Assembly: GCF_014268505.2 (NCBI RefSeq)
Contig: NZ_JABWQP020000001.1
Location: 558,001-622,000, forward strand
Reading direction: 5' to 3'
Length of the DNA: 64,000 bases
Source of the DNA: Pseudomonas khorasanensis
GTDB taxonomy: Bacteria; Pseudomonadota; Gammaproteobacteria; Pseudomonadales; Pseudomonadaceae
Below are positions 15,458 through 24,773 of this stretch, one piece after another. The stretch's first letter is position 1. The number at the start of each line of letters is the position of its first letter. The notes under the pieces are model-generated. The model saw only the letters and a program-made list of their open reading frames with translations. It was not told the origin of the DNA and searched no databases. The position numbers and the translations under genes were made by a program.

Positions 15458-18400
15458 GTGCGGCAGAACAAATCTTTAGCGGTGTCGACAGAGATGGCCA
15501 GCAAAAAACAGATTTTGTGGGACGACGGCGAGCGGGTACTGTCCCGTGAACGCGGGCAGGGCGAGAGCACCGTGCTGGCGATGCGTCCGGCTCTCGGTCA
15601 GCCATTGCCGGCCACCGTTGACCGCCTGGCGCACGAGTACAGTCTCAAGGACGCCCTCGACCCAGCCTGGGCGTTACGACCGATAGCGCTCGAGCGTGCA
15701 GGCACCCGGATTCGCCTGCTGTTCGACGATCCTGGTGGCGAGCCGCTGTCACGGTTGCTGGTCGCACCGCTGGACATTGAAACCTGTCTGGTCATGGCTT
15801 CAAGCGTTGCCAGAGCGCTTGGGCAGATGCACCAGTGTGGCCTCGTGCACAAGGATCTGAAACCGCAGCACATCTTTGTTCATTGCCACGATGGGCTGGC
15901 GCGGCTGACGGGCTTTGGCCTGGCCTCGCGTTTACCTCGCGAGCGGCAAGCCCCGGCGCCGCCGGAAGCCATTGCCGGCACCCTGGCGTATATGGCGCCT
16001 GAACAGACCGGGCGAATGAATCGCTCGATTGATTCGCGTAGCGACCTGTATGCCTTTGGCGTGACGCTTTACCAGATGCTCACCGGCTCGCTGCCGTTCA
16101 GCGCCCACGACCCGATGGAGTGGGTGCATTGCCATATCGCGCGCCTGCCGATGCCGGCCTGCGAGCGGGTCGCGACGGTGCCAGCGATGCTCTCGCGTGT
16201 GGTCATGAAACTGTTGGCCAAAACCGCCGAGGAGCGCTATCAAACGGCTGCTGGCGTCGAGCATGATTTGCGGCGCTGCCTCGACGACTGGCGTCGCGCC
16301 CGGCACGTCGATTCGTTCACGTTGAACGAGCAGGGCGCCCTCGAGCGATTGCTGATTCCGGAAAAACTCTACGGCCGTGAACGCGAAGTACAGACGCTGA
16401 CCGAGGCGTTCACCAAGGTGGTGCATACCGGGGCGCCGGCATTGGTGCTGGTCTCGGGGTATTCCGGCATCGGCAAATCGTCGGTGGTCAGTGAGTTGCA
16501 CAAAGTGCTGGTGCCTTCGCGTGGCTTGTTCGCCGCCGGCAAGTTCGACCAGTACCAGCGCGACGTGCCGTATTCGACACTGGTCCAGGCCTTTCAAGGG
16601 CTGGTGCGCACGTTGTTGGGCAAGCGCAGCGAAGTGCTCGCCGGCTGGCGCTCGGCACTGTTGCAGGCGCTGGAGCCGAACGCGCGGTTGATCACCGATC
16701 TGATCCCCGAGCTCAAGCTGATCATTGGCGAGACTGCGCCAGTACCGGAGCTTGAGCCGCAACAGGCGCAGCAACGTTTCATGTTGGTCTTGCAGCGTTT
16801 CATCGGCGTATTCGCTCAGCCCGAACATCCCCTGGCGCTGTTCCTCGATGACCTGCAATGGCTCGACGCGGCCACCCTCGATCTGCTGGAGGACCTGCTG
16901 ACACGCGCCGATATTCCGCATCTGTTGCTGGTCGGCGCCTATCGCGACAACGAGGTCGATAGCGATCATCCACTCAGTCGCACCCTAAAAGCCCTTCGCC
17001 ACGCCGGCGTGCACATCGACGAGATTCGCCTCGCGCCACTGGCCGGCGCGCATATCGAGCAATTGATCAGCGAGTCCCTGCGTTGCCCCCCGGCGAGCAT
17101 CGTCGCGCTGGCCGGCCTGGTGCTGGAAAAGACTGCCGGCAATCCATTTTTCGTCATCCAGTTTGTTCATGCACTGGCCGAGGAAAAATTGTTGAGCTAT
17201 GACCCAGCGCGCAACCGCTGGCATTGGGATGTGCACCTGATAAACGCCAAAGGCTACACCGACAATGTCGTTGACCTGATGGTCGGCAAACTGGCGCGGC
17301 TGCCGCTGGAGACACGGCTGGCCCTGCAACAATTGGCATGCCTGGGCAACGTTACGCGAGTCGATACGCTCGCCACTGTGCTGGATATGCCGGTTGCCCG
17401 CGTTCACACGACGCTGTGGCCGGCCGTGCATCTGGAGTTGGTCCAGCGCGTGGAGGGCGCCTTTGCGTTCGTGCATGACCGTATCCATGAGGCGGCATAT
17501 TCGCTGATCGCCGAAACCGAGCGCGCGCAAATGCACTTGCGCATCGGCCGACTGCTCGCCTTGCAGACAACCGGTGATCGGCGTGAAGAGGCTATCTTCG
17601 AAATCGTCGGCCAGCTCAATCGTGGCGCCCATTTGATCAGCGTGCGAGCCGAGCGCGAGCAACTGGCCGAATTCAACCTGCTGGCCGGCCAGCGCGCCAA
17701 GGCCTCGACTGCCTACACCTCGGCGCTGACCTACTTGGGCGCTGGCGCAGAATTGCTCGGTGAGCAGGGCTACGACAGTCGTCATGAGTTGGGTTTCGCC
17801 CTGGAACTGAACCGCGCCGAATGCGAATTCCTAACCGGCCAGTTGACGCTGGCCGACACGCGGCTCGCGACATTGGCCGAGCGAGCCGTCACTACGGTTG
17901 AGCGCGCGGCGGTAGCCTGCCTGCAAATGGACGTCTACTTGCTGCTTGATCGCAGTGATCGCGCCGTTGCGGTCTGTCTGGCTTATCTGCGCCAGGTCGG
18001 TATCGACTGGTCGGCGCATCCGGACGATGCACAGGTGAACGACGAGTATCAGCAGGTGTGGACGAGCCTGGGCCAGCGCAATATTGAACAACTCATCGAC
18101 TTGCCACTGATGGAGGAACCCGCCGCGCTGGTGACCCTCGACGCGCTTGGCAAACTCTTCGCGCCGGCAGTGCAATCGGATCTGAACCTCGCCAGCCTGA
18201 CCATCTGCAAAGCGGTCAGCCTGAGCCTGCAATACGGCAACTGTGATGCCTCGTGCTTGCTGTACGCCAACTTCGGGCGGGTGGCCGGCCCGCGTTTCGG
18301 CGATTATGTGGCCGGGTACCGTTTTGGCCAGTTGGCCTGCGACCTGGTCGATCGTCGTGGCTTCACGCGTTACGAAGCGAGCACCTATCTGTGCTTCTCG

Positions 18401-20956
18401 ATTTTCGTGGTGCGCTGGATGCGGCCAGTGCGCGAATGTCGCGAGCTGCTGCGTCGGGCGCTGCATGCGGCCAATCGCATCGGCGATTTGCCTTACGCGG
18501 CGTTCGCGGGTAACAGCCTGATTTCCGACCTGCTGTTCATCGGCGAGCCGTTGGCCGAAGTGCAGGCACAGGCAGAGTCAGGTCTGGCCTATGCGCAGAA
18601 AATCCGTTTCGGCCTGGTGGCGGATTTCATGCGTTGTCAGTTGGCGCTGATCCGCATGCTGCGCGGACAGACGCCGACGTTTGGCTGTCTCGACGCTGAC
18701 GGATTCGATGAGGCGGGTTCCGAGGCCCATCTGGCTGAGTCGTCAGACCTGGCGCTGGCGCGCTGCAAGTATTGGGTGCGCAAGTTGCAAGCGCGTTACC
18801 TGGCAGGGGATTACGTGGCGGCCGCCGACTGCGCCGCGCAGGCCAAAGCGCTGCTGTGGGCGGTGTCGGCGTTTTTCGAGGAGGCCGAATACCATTTCTA
18901 TGCGGCGTTAACGCTGGCCGCTCACCCCGAAACCGAGACCGATCAGCTGCAACAGCTGAGCGAGCATCATCGGCAGTTGCAGGTCTGGGCGCAATTGTGC
19001 GCGGAGACTTTCGCCAGTCAGGTAGCGCTGGTCGGTGCAGAAATGGCCCGCGTCGCCGGGCAAGTCATCGAAGCCGAATTGATGTACGAACAGGCGATCC
19101 AACTGGCTCAGGACAACGGCTTCGTCCATATCGAAGCCTTGGCCAACGAACTCGCCTCGCGGTTCTACAACGCTCGCGGCCTGGCGAAAATCGCCCGCGT
19201 TTACCTTCGCGACGCGCGCTACGGATATTTGCGCTGGGGTGCAGATGGCAAGGTACGAGAGCTGGAACGACGTCACCGTTTTCTGCGCGCAGAAGAAGCG
19301 CAACCCAACCCGGTCGCTACGCTGATGACCCCCGTCGAGCATCTGGACCTGGCCACGGTGCTGAAGGTGTCCCAAGTCGTGGCCGGAGAAATTGTGCTCG
19401 ACCGCTTGATTGAAATGGTCATGCGCACCGCGATCGAACAGGCCGGGGCCGAGCATGGCTTGCTCATCCTGCTGGATGCGGAAACACCGTACGTCGCGGC
19501 GCAAACCCGCATCGGCGATGGTGAGACCCAGCTGTGCAACGAGCCGCTGCACGCGGTGGCACTGGCCGAATCGGTGTTCTACCAGACGCTGCGCACCGGC
19601 GACAACGTCTGCCTGGATGACGCTGCTGCTGACCCTGTGTTCGCTGCCGATCCGTACATTCAGCAGCGTGGCGCGCGCTCGATCCTTTGCATGCCGTTGA
19701 TGAATCAGGCCCGGGTTGTCGGTGCGTTGTATCTGGAAAATAACCTGTCGGCCGCAGTGTTCAGCCCGGCGCGCATCGCCGTGCTGCGGCTGGTGGCATC
19801 ACAGGCGGCGGTCTCGCTGGACAACGCGCGCCTGTATCGCGACATCGCCGAGCGCGAGGCGAAGATCCGCCGGCTGGTCGATGCCAATATCATCGGCATC
19901 ATCGTCTGGAGCGTCGAAGGGGAAATTATCGAGGCCAACGACGCGTTTCTGCGCATGGTTGGTTATGCGCGGGACGAGTTGCTATCAGGCGGTGTGCATT
20001 GGCGAGACATGACGCCGCCCTCAATGCACGCCACCAGCGACGCCGCGCTGGCGACGGCAATCCGCACTGGCCGCGCCCAACCGTTCGAAAAGGAATACAT
20101 TCGCAAGGATGGCAGCCGTTTGCCGGTGATCGTCGGTCTGGCCGCGTTCGAGGCCAGTCAGCAGCAGGGGCTGGCCTTTGTCCTCGATATCAGCGAACGC
20201 AAGCAGGCCGAGGAGCAAGTGCGCGAAGGCGAGCGCCGGTACCGGCAGGTGCAAACGGAACTGGCCCACGCCAATCGCGTGGCAACCATGGGCCAGTTGG
20301 CCGCCTCCATCGCCCACGAAGTCAATCAGCCGATCGCCGCCACGGTCACCAATGCCAACGCCGCGCTGCGCTGGCTCCGGGCACAGCCGCCGAATGTCGA
20401 CGAGGTCGAGCAGGGCCTCAGGCATATCATCCTGGACGGCAACCGGGCGGCGGATGTACTCGGGCGCATTCGTGCACTGATCCACAAAACGCCACCGCAA
20501 CGCCAACCGGTCAACCTCAATGTGCTGGTGGAAGAAATGGTCGGCTTCACACGTGCTGAAGCGCTCAGACACGGCGCGATCGTTCAGATGCACACGGCTA
20601 TCGAGCTACCGGCGGTATTGGCCGACCGGGTCGAATTGCAACAGGTGTTGCTCAACCTGATCATCAACAGCCTGGAAGCCATGACGGCTGTGCCAGAGGG
20701 ACAACGGCGGTTGTTGATTTGCAGTGAGTCGGTGGGTGCTGACGTACAAATCACACTGAGCGACTCGGGGCCGGGCTTTGACTGCGATCAGGCAGAGCAA
20801 GTCTTCACGGCGTTTTACACCACCAAATCCACCGGGTTGGGGATGGGCCTGTCTATCTGCCGCACGATCATCGAAGGGCATGGCGGGAGGCTATGGGCTG
20901 AACGCAATGTACCGAGCGGGGCGCGGGTGGTGTTTGTGCTGCCGCGTTGTGAGTGA
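15458..20956 (+). CDS. Giant hybrid sensor: Ser/Thr kinase-like, AAA/STAND ATPase, GAF, PAS and histidine kinase
   Basis: 1832 residues from a GTG start; ATG at 15494 is an alternative. Order: a kinase-like domain (about 25-290) with HKDLKP at 131-136 and MAPEQTGRMNRS; an ATPase of the predicted STAND/AAA type (about 303-600) with GYSGIGKSS at 334-342 and the Walker B-like LALFLDDLQWLD; a long helical/TPR-like region (about 700-1280); GAF (about 1300-1460); PAS (about 1465-1580); and HisKA/HATPase_c with His1620 in SIAHEVNQPI, LLNLIINSLEAM, SDSGPGFD and GLGMGLSICR. The kinase domain lacks the VAIK lysine (VLAMRP) and the DFG aspartate (TGFG), so it may be a pseudokinase. The ATP-dependent part may gate the histidine kinase. 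Confidence 0.92.
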   Translation: MRQNKSLAVSTEMASKKQILWDDGERVLSRERGQGESTVLAMRPALGQPLPATVDRLAHEYSLKDALDPAWALRPIALERAGTRIRLLFDDPGGEPLSRLLVAPLDIETCLVMASSVARALGQMHQCGLVHKDLKPQHIFVHCHDGLARLTGFGLASRLPRERQAPAPPEAIAGTLAYMAPEQTGRMNRSIDSRSDLYAFGVTLYQMLTGSLPFSAHDPMEWVHCHIARLPMPACERVATVPAMLSRVVMKLLAKTAEERYQTAAGVEHDLRRCLDDWRRARHVDSFTLNEQGALERLLIPEKLYGREREVQTLTEAFTKVVHTGAPALVLVSGYSGIGKSSVVSELHKVLVPSRGLFAAGKFDQYQRDVPYSTLVQAFQGLVRTLLGKRSEVLAGWRSALLQALEPNARLITDLIPELKLIIGETAPVPELEPQQAQQRFMLVLQRFIGVFAQPEHPLALFLDDLQWLDAATLDLLEDLLTRADIPHLLLVGAYRDNEVDSDHPLSRTLKALRHAGVHIDEIRLAPLAGAHIEQLISESLRCPPASIVALAGLVLEKTAGNPFFVIQFVHALAEEKLLSYDPARNRWHWDVHLINAKGYTDNVVDLMVGKLARLPLETRLALQQLACLGNVTRVDTLATVLDMPVARVHTTLWPAVHLELVQRVEGAFAFVHDRIHEAAYSLIAETERAQMHLRIGRLLALQTTGDRREEAIFEIVGQLNRGAHLISVRAEREQLAEFNLLAGQRAKASTAYTSALTYLGAGAELLGEQGYDSRHELGFALELNRAECEFLTGQLTLADTRLATLAERAVTTVERAAVACLQMDVYLLLDRSDRAVAVCLAYLRQVGIDWSAHPDDAQVNDEYQQVWTSLGQRNIEQLIDLPLMEEPAALVTLDALGKLFAPAVQSDLNLASLTICKAVSLSLQYGNCDASCLLYANFGRVAGPRFGDYVAGYRFGQLACDLVDRRGFTRYEASTYLCFSIFVVRWMRPVRECRELLRRALHAANRIGDLPYAAFAGNSLISDLLFIGEPLAEVQAQAESGLAYAQKIRFGLVADFMRCQLALIRMLRGQTPTFGCLDADGFDEAGSEAHLAESSDLALARCKYWVRKLQARYLAGDYVAAADCAAQAKALLWAVSAFFEEAEYHFYAALTLAAHPETETDQLQQLSEHHRQLQVWAQLCAETFASQVALVGAEMARVAGQVIEAELMYEQAIQLAQDNGFVHIEALANELASRFYNARGLAKIARVYLRDARYGYLRWGADGKVRELERRHRFLRAEEAQPNPVATLMTPVEHLDLATVLKVSQVVAGEIVLDRLIEMVMRTAIEQAGAEHGLLILLDAETPYVAAQTRIGDGETQLCNEPLHAVALAESVFYQTLRTGDNVCLDDAAADPVFAADPYIQQRGARSILCMPLMNQARVVGALYLENNLSAAVFSPARIAVLRLVASQAAVSLDNARLYRDIAEREAKIRRLVDANIIGIIVWSVEGEIIEANDAFLRMVGYARDELLSGGVHWRDMTPPSMHATSDAALATAIRTGRAQPFEKEYIRKDGSRLPVIVGLAAFEASQQQGLAFVLDISERKQAEEQVREGERRYRQVQTELAHANRVATMGQLAASIAHEVNQPIAATVTNANAALRWLRAQPPNVDEVEQGLRHIILDGNRAADVLGRIRALIHKTPPQRQPVNLNVLVEEMVGFTRAEALRHGAIVQMHTAIELPAVLADRVELQQVLLNLIINSLEAMTAVPEGQRRLLICSESVGADVQITLSDSGPGFDCDQAEQVFTAFYTTKSTGLGMGLSICRTIIEGHGGRLWAERNVPSGARVVFVLPRCE

Positions 20957-20990
20957 AGGACGGTGCCCAAAAGCCGTCGGCCAACGCTGC

Positions 20991-21758
20991 CTAAGCGAGA
21001 ATGTTCATCCCCATTCTGCCTATCGAAAACACAAGCAGTACCAGAAAGAAAACTCTGATAAAGCCGCTCCCATAGCGTAAGGCCAAAAAAACACCGGTCA
21101 GTGAGCCGGCCATATTGCATAAGGCAACCACGCCGCCCACTGCCCATAAAACGTTGCCTGAGGGAACAAAGAATATAAGCGCAGCGCTGAACGTGCCCAG
21201 GTTGACCAGTTTTGCAGAGGCTGATGCATTCAGGAAATCAAAGCCAAAGACCTTCACAAAGATGAAAAGCAGAAGGCTGCCACTGCCCGGGCCGAAGACG
21301 CCGTCGTAAAAGCCGATAAGGCCGCCAAAGAAAACCCCAAGGACGATGTCCTTTTTCCTGAACTGTCTGTTTTCCCCCGAGAGGCCCAGGTTCTTTTCCA
21401 TAAAAGTGTAGATAGCCATGGCTATCAATATGAAGAAAACCACAATCTCCATCAGTCTTTTCGGGACGACGGATACTGAGAGAGCTCCCAGGAAAGAAAA
21501 TAAAAAGGCGGCGAACATGGTCGGAAGCATCAATCTCCAATGTATTTTTATCCGCTTCAAATAACCTGATATCGAGGAAAGGTTGCCCGCCAGAACGGCC
21601 AGTTTATTGGTGCCGAAAACGGTGGCGAGGCTGTGCTGAGGTAGAGCGTGTAAAAGCGCTGGTACTTGCACAAGACCTCCACCGCCGACCGCGGCATCTA
21701 TCAGGCCGCCGCAAAAGGCGAAGAAAGCCAATGCGATGACAACGTTATCAGCGTTCAT
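20991..21758 (-). CDS. TauE/SafE-family sulfite/organic anion exporter
   Basis: A 255-residue integral membrane protein with eight or so hydrophobic segments and the family pattern ALAFFAFCGGLIDAAVGGGGLVQVPALL near the N-terminus, with LPQHSLATVFGTNKLA in the second repeat start. Homologues export sulfite, sulfoacetate or other organic anions. It is divergent from a LysR-type regulator at 21914. Codon use is unlike neighbours: many ATA, AGG, AGA and A/T-ending codons appear, and the base composition looks lower in GC, suggesting recent acquisition of this gene pair. Confidence 0.85.
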   Translation of the reverse strand: MNADNVVIALAFFAFCGGLIDAAVGGGGLVQVPALLHALPQHSLATVFGTNKLAVLAGNLSSISGYLKRIKIHWRLMLPTMFAAFLFSFLGALSVSVVPKRLMEIVVFFILIAMAIYTFMEKNLGLSGENRQFRKKDIVLGVFFGGLIGFYDGVFGPGSGSLLLFIFVKVFGFDFLNASASAKLVNLGTFSAALIFFVPSGNVLWAVGGVVALCNMAGSLTGVFLALRYGSGFIRVFFLVLLVFSIGRMGMNILA

Positions 21759-21881
21759 TTGACGGGGCTCTTGTGGCTGAAACGTGTTGAATTCAGAGAT
21801 TGTTCTTTTCGTCTCGCGTGAGGATGAGGCGCAAGCTGAAACTAACCGGCGTGGATGGCATGCGACAAGTGACTTATGCTG

Positions 21882-21896
21882 AGTGAATCATTCACT
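21882..21896. promoter_or_regulatory. Candidate LysR operator (15-base palindrome)
   Basis: AGTGAAT and ATTCACT are perfect arms around one base, in the spacer between the divergent TauE/SafE and LysR genes, 18 bases before the LysR ATG. A further AGTGAG follows at once, so the region may hold overlapping half-sites. Confidence 0.55.
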
Positions 21897-21913
21897 TTTA
21901 GTGAGCAGTGACA

Positions 21914-22780
21914 ATGGAGTTGTCCCAACTGGTAATGTTCAAGACGGTGGCCGATCAAGGGAGCATTGTCCGCGCCTCTGAGCTGTTGCACTGCGTGCCC
22001 TCTAATATCACCAATCGAATTAAACTGTTGGAACAGGAACTCGGGGTCTCTTTATTTATAAGGAAAGGCAGGGGACTGGTGATCAGCCCGTGCGGGAGAC
22101 TCTTTCTTGGCTATGCGAACAAGATCACGTCGTTGTGCGAAGAATCAAAGAGAGCGCTTGATCCCTTGGCTGCGCCGTCGGGTGTTTTGAGAATCGGCGC
22201 GATAGAGTCTTCCGCCACAGGCAGATTGCCAAAGCTGTTATCCGAGTACCATCAACGCTTTCCGTCTGTACAAATGCAATTCAGTACCGGGGACTGGTCG
22301 CAGCTATCCAATGACGTCGTCAGTCATAAGCTGGATGGGGCGATTATTGCCGTCAGGCCGGAGCACTCGGATATTCAAAGTATGGAGATTTACACAGAGG
22401 AGCTGGTGCTGATTGCCTCGCCCTCCGCAGGGCCGATAAACCAGCCAGAGGATCTGCAAGGCGTGGATTTATTCATGTGGCCCGAGGGATGCCCCTACAG
22501 AAAGGCTTTGGTGAACTGGCTGGAGCGGCACACAGTATCCAGCCCTATCACGAGCATAGCCAGTTACGGCACCATCCTTGGGTGCGTAAGTTCAGGCGCG
22601 GGGGTGTCGCTTGTGCCGAGAGGCATCTTTGAGCAGTTCAGGCAGGTCGGCGCTGTCCAGGGATATTTTTTTAAAGACCTCGCACCCGTGCAGAATTATT
22701 TTATCTGGAACAAGCACGTAGAGTTTCATCGCGCAAAAGACAAGTTTGCCGATTTGCTCAAGGAAAAGTTCGGGTGTTAA
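21914..22780 (+). CDS. LysR-type transcriptional regulator with atypical codon use
   Basis: 288 residues from the ATG at 21914; a GTG at 21908 adds two. The HTH is at the N-terminus (LSQLVMFKTVADQGSIVRAS, VPSNITNRIKLLE), then the inducer-binding domain. It is divergent from the TauE/SafE exporter and probably controls it. AGG, AGA and ATA codons are frequent (for example IRKGRG at about residues 54-59), which is unusual in Pseudomonas and shared with the exporter. That pattern suggests transfer as a unit from a lower-GC donor. The effector is unknown; a sulfonate or sulfite signal is plausible from the exporter. Confidence 0.85.
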   Translation: MELSQLVMFKTVADQGSIVRASELLHCVPSNITNRIKLLEQELGVSLFIRKGRGLVISPCGRLFLGYANKITSLCEESKRALDPLAAPSGVLRIGAIESSATGRLPKLLSEYHQRFPSVQMQFSTGDWSQLSNDVVSHKLDGAIIAVRPEHSDIQSMEIYTEELVLIASPSAGPINQPEDLQGVDLFMWPEGCPYRKALVNWLERHTVSSPITSIASYGTILGCVSSGAGVSLVPRGIFEQFRQVGAVQGYFFKDLAPVQNYFIWNKHVEFHRAKDKFADLLKEKFGC

Positions 22781-22825
22781 TGGTGTTGCTGAAACAGAGA
22801 GCCTGAGTTGACTGCCGGTTGAACA

Positions 22826-23710
22826 TCAACTGGGCGAGGCATTCAGCATGAGATCCTTGTCCGGGTAGCGTGCGCAAATGAAATCGACAAACGCACGCAC
22901 CTTGGGTGCGGCAAGCCGACGGGACGTATGTAAAACCCAAAGCTCCGGCTCCACGCCCGAGACCGTGCCCCACTGCACCAATTCACCGCGAGCCAACGAG
23001 TTTCGGGCGATGGAACGGGGCAGCAGCGCAGCACCGGCGCCGGCGATGGCCGCGTCACGAATCATCAGGAACGAAGAGAAGCGCAGCGTGGGGATCGGCT
23101 CCAGAACCAGTTGCCCGTCATCAAGCCGCCACTGGGTCGGTTCGAAGCTCGGCATGACGATGGCGGCCACCGGGCTGACCGCCCCCGATGCCGGTTTAGG
23201 CCGGTCCGGCGCCGCCACGACAACCAGCCGATCCTTGGCGAAGCAGCGGCCCACCAGACTGCTGTCCGGGCTCGGGTTAACACGAATGGCGACGTCGAAT
23301 TGTTCCTCGACCAGGTCAACGCGGCGATCCTCGGCCACGACCTCGAGTTCGATCTGCGGGTAGGCTGCGCAAAACTCGGCGCCAATCTGCCCCATCGCCA
23401 GTTGTGAAAACAATACAGGGGCGGCGATGCGCAGACGGCCGCGCGGCGTCGACAAACCCTCGCGTGCCGCCGTCAGCGCTTCGGCTACTTCGCTCAACGG
23501 CGTCTCGGTTCGCGACATCAGCAACTCGCCTGCTTCAGTCAACTTCAACCCGCGCGCACTGCGCTCTATCAGCCGCACGCCCAGTTGCTCCTCAAGATCG
23601 GTAATGCGCCGCGACAGCGTGGCCTTGGAAATACCACTTGCCCGGCTGGCCTTGCCCAGCCCTTCGTTCGTCGCGACCAACATGAAATCGATCAGGGCAT
23701 TGAGGTTCAT
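22826..23710 (-). CDS. LysR-type transcriptional regulator
   Basis: 294 residues, with start 23710 chosen because it opens directly into the conserved HTH (MNLNALIDFMLVATNEGLGKAS, then SKATLSRRITDLEEQLG). The inducer domain follows, with typical LRIAAPVLFSQLAMGQI. It is divergent from an NmrA-family gene across 120 bases. LysR regulators of this group (with a DFMLVA start) commonly control the divergent redox enzyme. The effector is unknown. Confidence 0.88.
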   Translation of the reverse strand: MNLNALIDFMLVATNEGLGKASRASGISKATLSRRITDLEEQLGVRLIERSARGLKLTEAGELLMSRTETPLSEVAEALTAAREGLSTPRGRLRIAAPVLFSQLAMGQIGAEFCAAYPQIELEVVAEDRRVDLVEEQFDVAIRVNPSPDSSLVGRCFAKDRLVVVAAPDRPKPASGAVSPVAAIVMPSFEPTQWRLDDGQLVLEPIPTLRFSSFLMIRDAAIAGAGAALLPRSIARNSLARGELVQWGTVSGVEPELWVLHTSRRLAAPKVRAFVDFICARYPDKDLMLNASPS

Positions 23711-23830
23711 AACTGTTCCGTATTTGAAACAAAGTGTCTGCATTCTGGCGTCTCTGCTTTGTCCCTGCAACAGCCTATCTTCGCCTCATCGGGCCTCGAT
23801 GCGAGGCTCCACGACTGCAGGAGATTCACC

Positions 23831-24700
23831 ATGAGCATTCTCGTTATCGGCGCCACCGGCACCATCGGTTCACTCGTTACTCAAGGCCTTGCCAACGCGG
23901 GCGCCGAGGTCAAAGCCCTCGTGCGCCAGGCCGGCAAACGCGAATTTGCGGCGGGTGTCAGCGAAGTCGTCGCCGACCTTACCGACGTAGCGTCGATGCG
24001 CCAGGCTCTGGCGTCGGTACGCACGCTGTTTCTGCTCAACGCCGTCACGCCCGACGAAGTCACGCAAGCGCTGATCACCCTCAACCTCGCGCAAGAGGCC
24101 GGCATCGAACGCATCGTTTACCTGTCGGTGATCCACGCGGACAAATTCACCAACGTCCCGCACTTCACCGGCAAATACACCGTAGAGCGCATGATCGAAA
24201 GCCTCGACCTGCCCGCCACCATCCTGCGTCCCGCGTATTTCATGCAGAACGAACTGATGGTCCGGCAGACGATCCAGGATTACGGCGTCTACCCAATGCC
24301 GATCGGCTCGGCGGGCGTCGCGATGATCGACGCGCGCGACATCGCGGACGTGGCGGTGGCGCAATTGCTGCAGCGTGATCGGGCTCCTGCTGCGCAGGAA
24401 CGTGTCACGCTGGAACTGGTTGGCCCGCAAGTCCTTACCGGGGAATCGGTGGCGAAAATCTGGAGTGCCGTGCTGGGGCGTGAAGTTGTCTATGGCGGCG
24501 ATGATGTCGCCGCGTTTGAAGGGCAGTTGGCGGCGTATGGTCCAGCGTGGCTGGCGTATGACATGCGCCTGATGATGGCAGGGATTCAGCGGTACGGCAT
24601 GCAAGCGGGGGCAGGGTCGGTCGAGCGGATCGAGGCGTTGATCGGGCATCCGTTGCGTCGGTATGAAGATTTTGTGAGAGAGGTTGTTGGGAAAAACTGA
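23831..24700 (+). CDS. NmrA-family NAD(P)-binding oxidoreductase
   Basis: 289 residues with a Rossmann fold. SILVIGATGTIGSLV (residues 2-16) is the dinucleotide motif, and YLSVIHADKF and YTVERMIESLDLPATILRPAYFMQN match NmrA/HSCARG-like and NAD(P)H:quinone reductase-like proteins. It lacks an obvious catalytic Tyr-x3-Lys, so a sensor role is possible. AGGAG lies eight bases upstream of the ATG. The long open frame upstream of 23831 belongs to the LysR spacer and is rejected. It is likely regulated by the divergent LysR gene. Confidence 0.85.
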   Translation: MSILVIGATGTIGSLVTQGLANAGAEVKALVRQAGKREFAAGVSEVVADLTDVASMRQALASVRTLFLLNAVTPDEVTQALITLNLAQEAGIERIVYLSVIHADKFTNVPHFTGKYTVERMIESLDLPATILRPAYFMQNELMVRQTIQDYGVYPMPIGSAGVAMIDARDIADVAVAQLLQRDRAPAAQERVTLELVGPQVLTGESVAKIWSAVLGREVVYGGDDVAAFEGQLAAYGPAWLAYDMRLMMAGIQRYGMQAGAGSVERIEALIGHPLRRYEDFVREVVGKN

Positions 24701-24773
24701 ATCCCAAAAGGGGCGGGCAGAGCGGCGGTCGCTGCTCTGCGCGAACCTCTATTAAGAGCCCCCTGTCGCGTCC

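Noticed and set aside
15932..16969. A 345-codon open frame on the minus strand inside the giant kinase gene
   Set aside because: It is the antisense frame of a well-supported kinase/ATPase gene and has no family pattern, signal or ribosome site.
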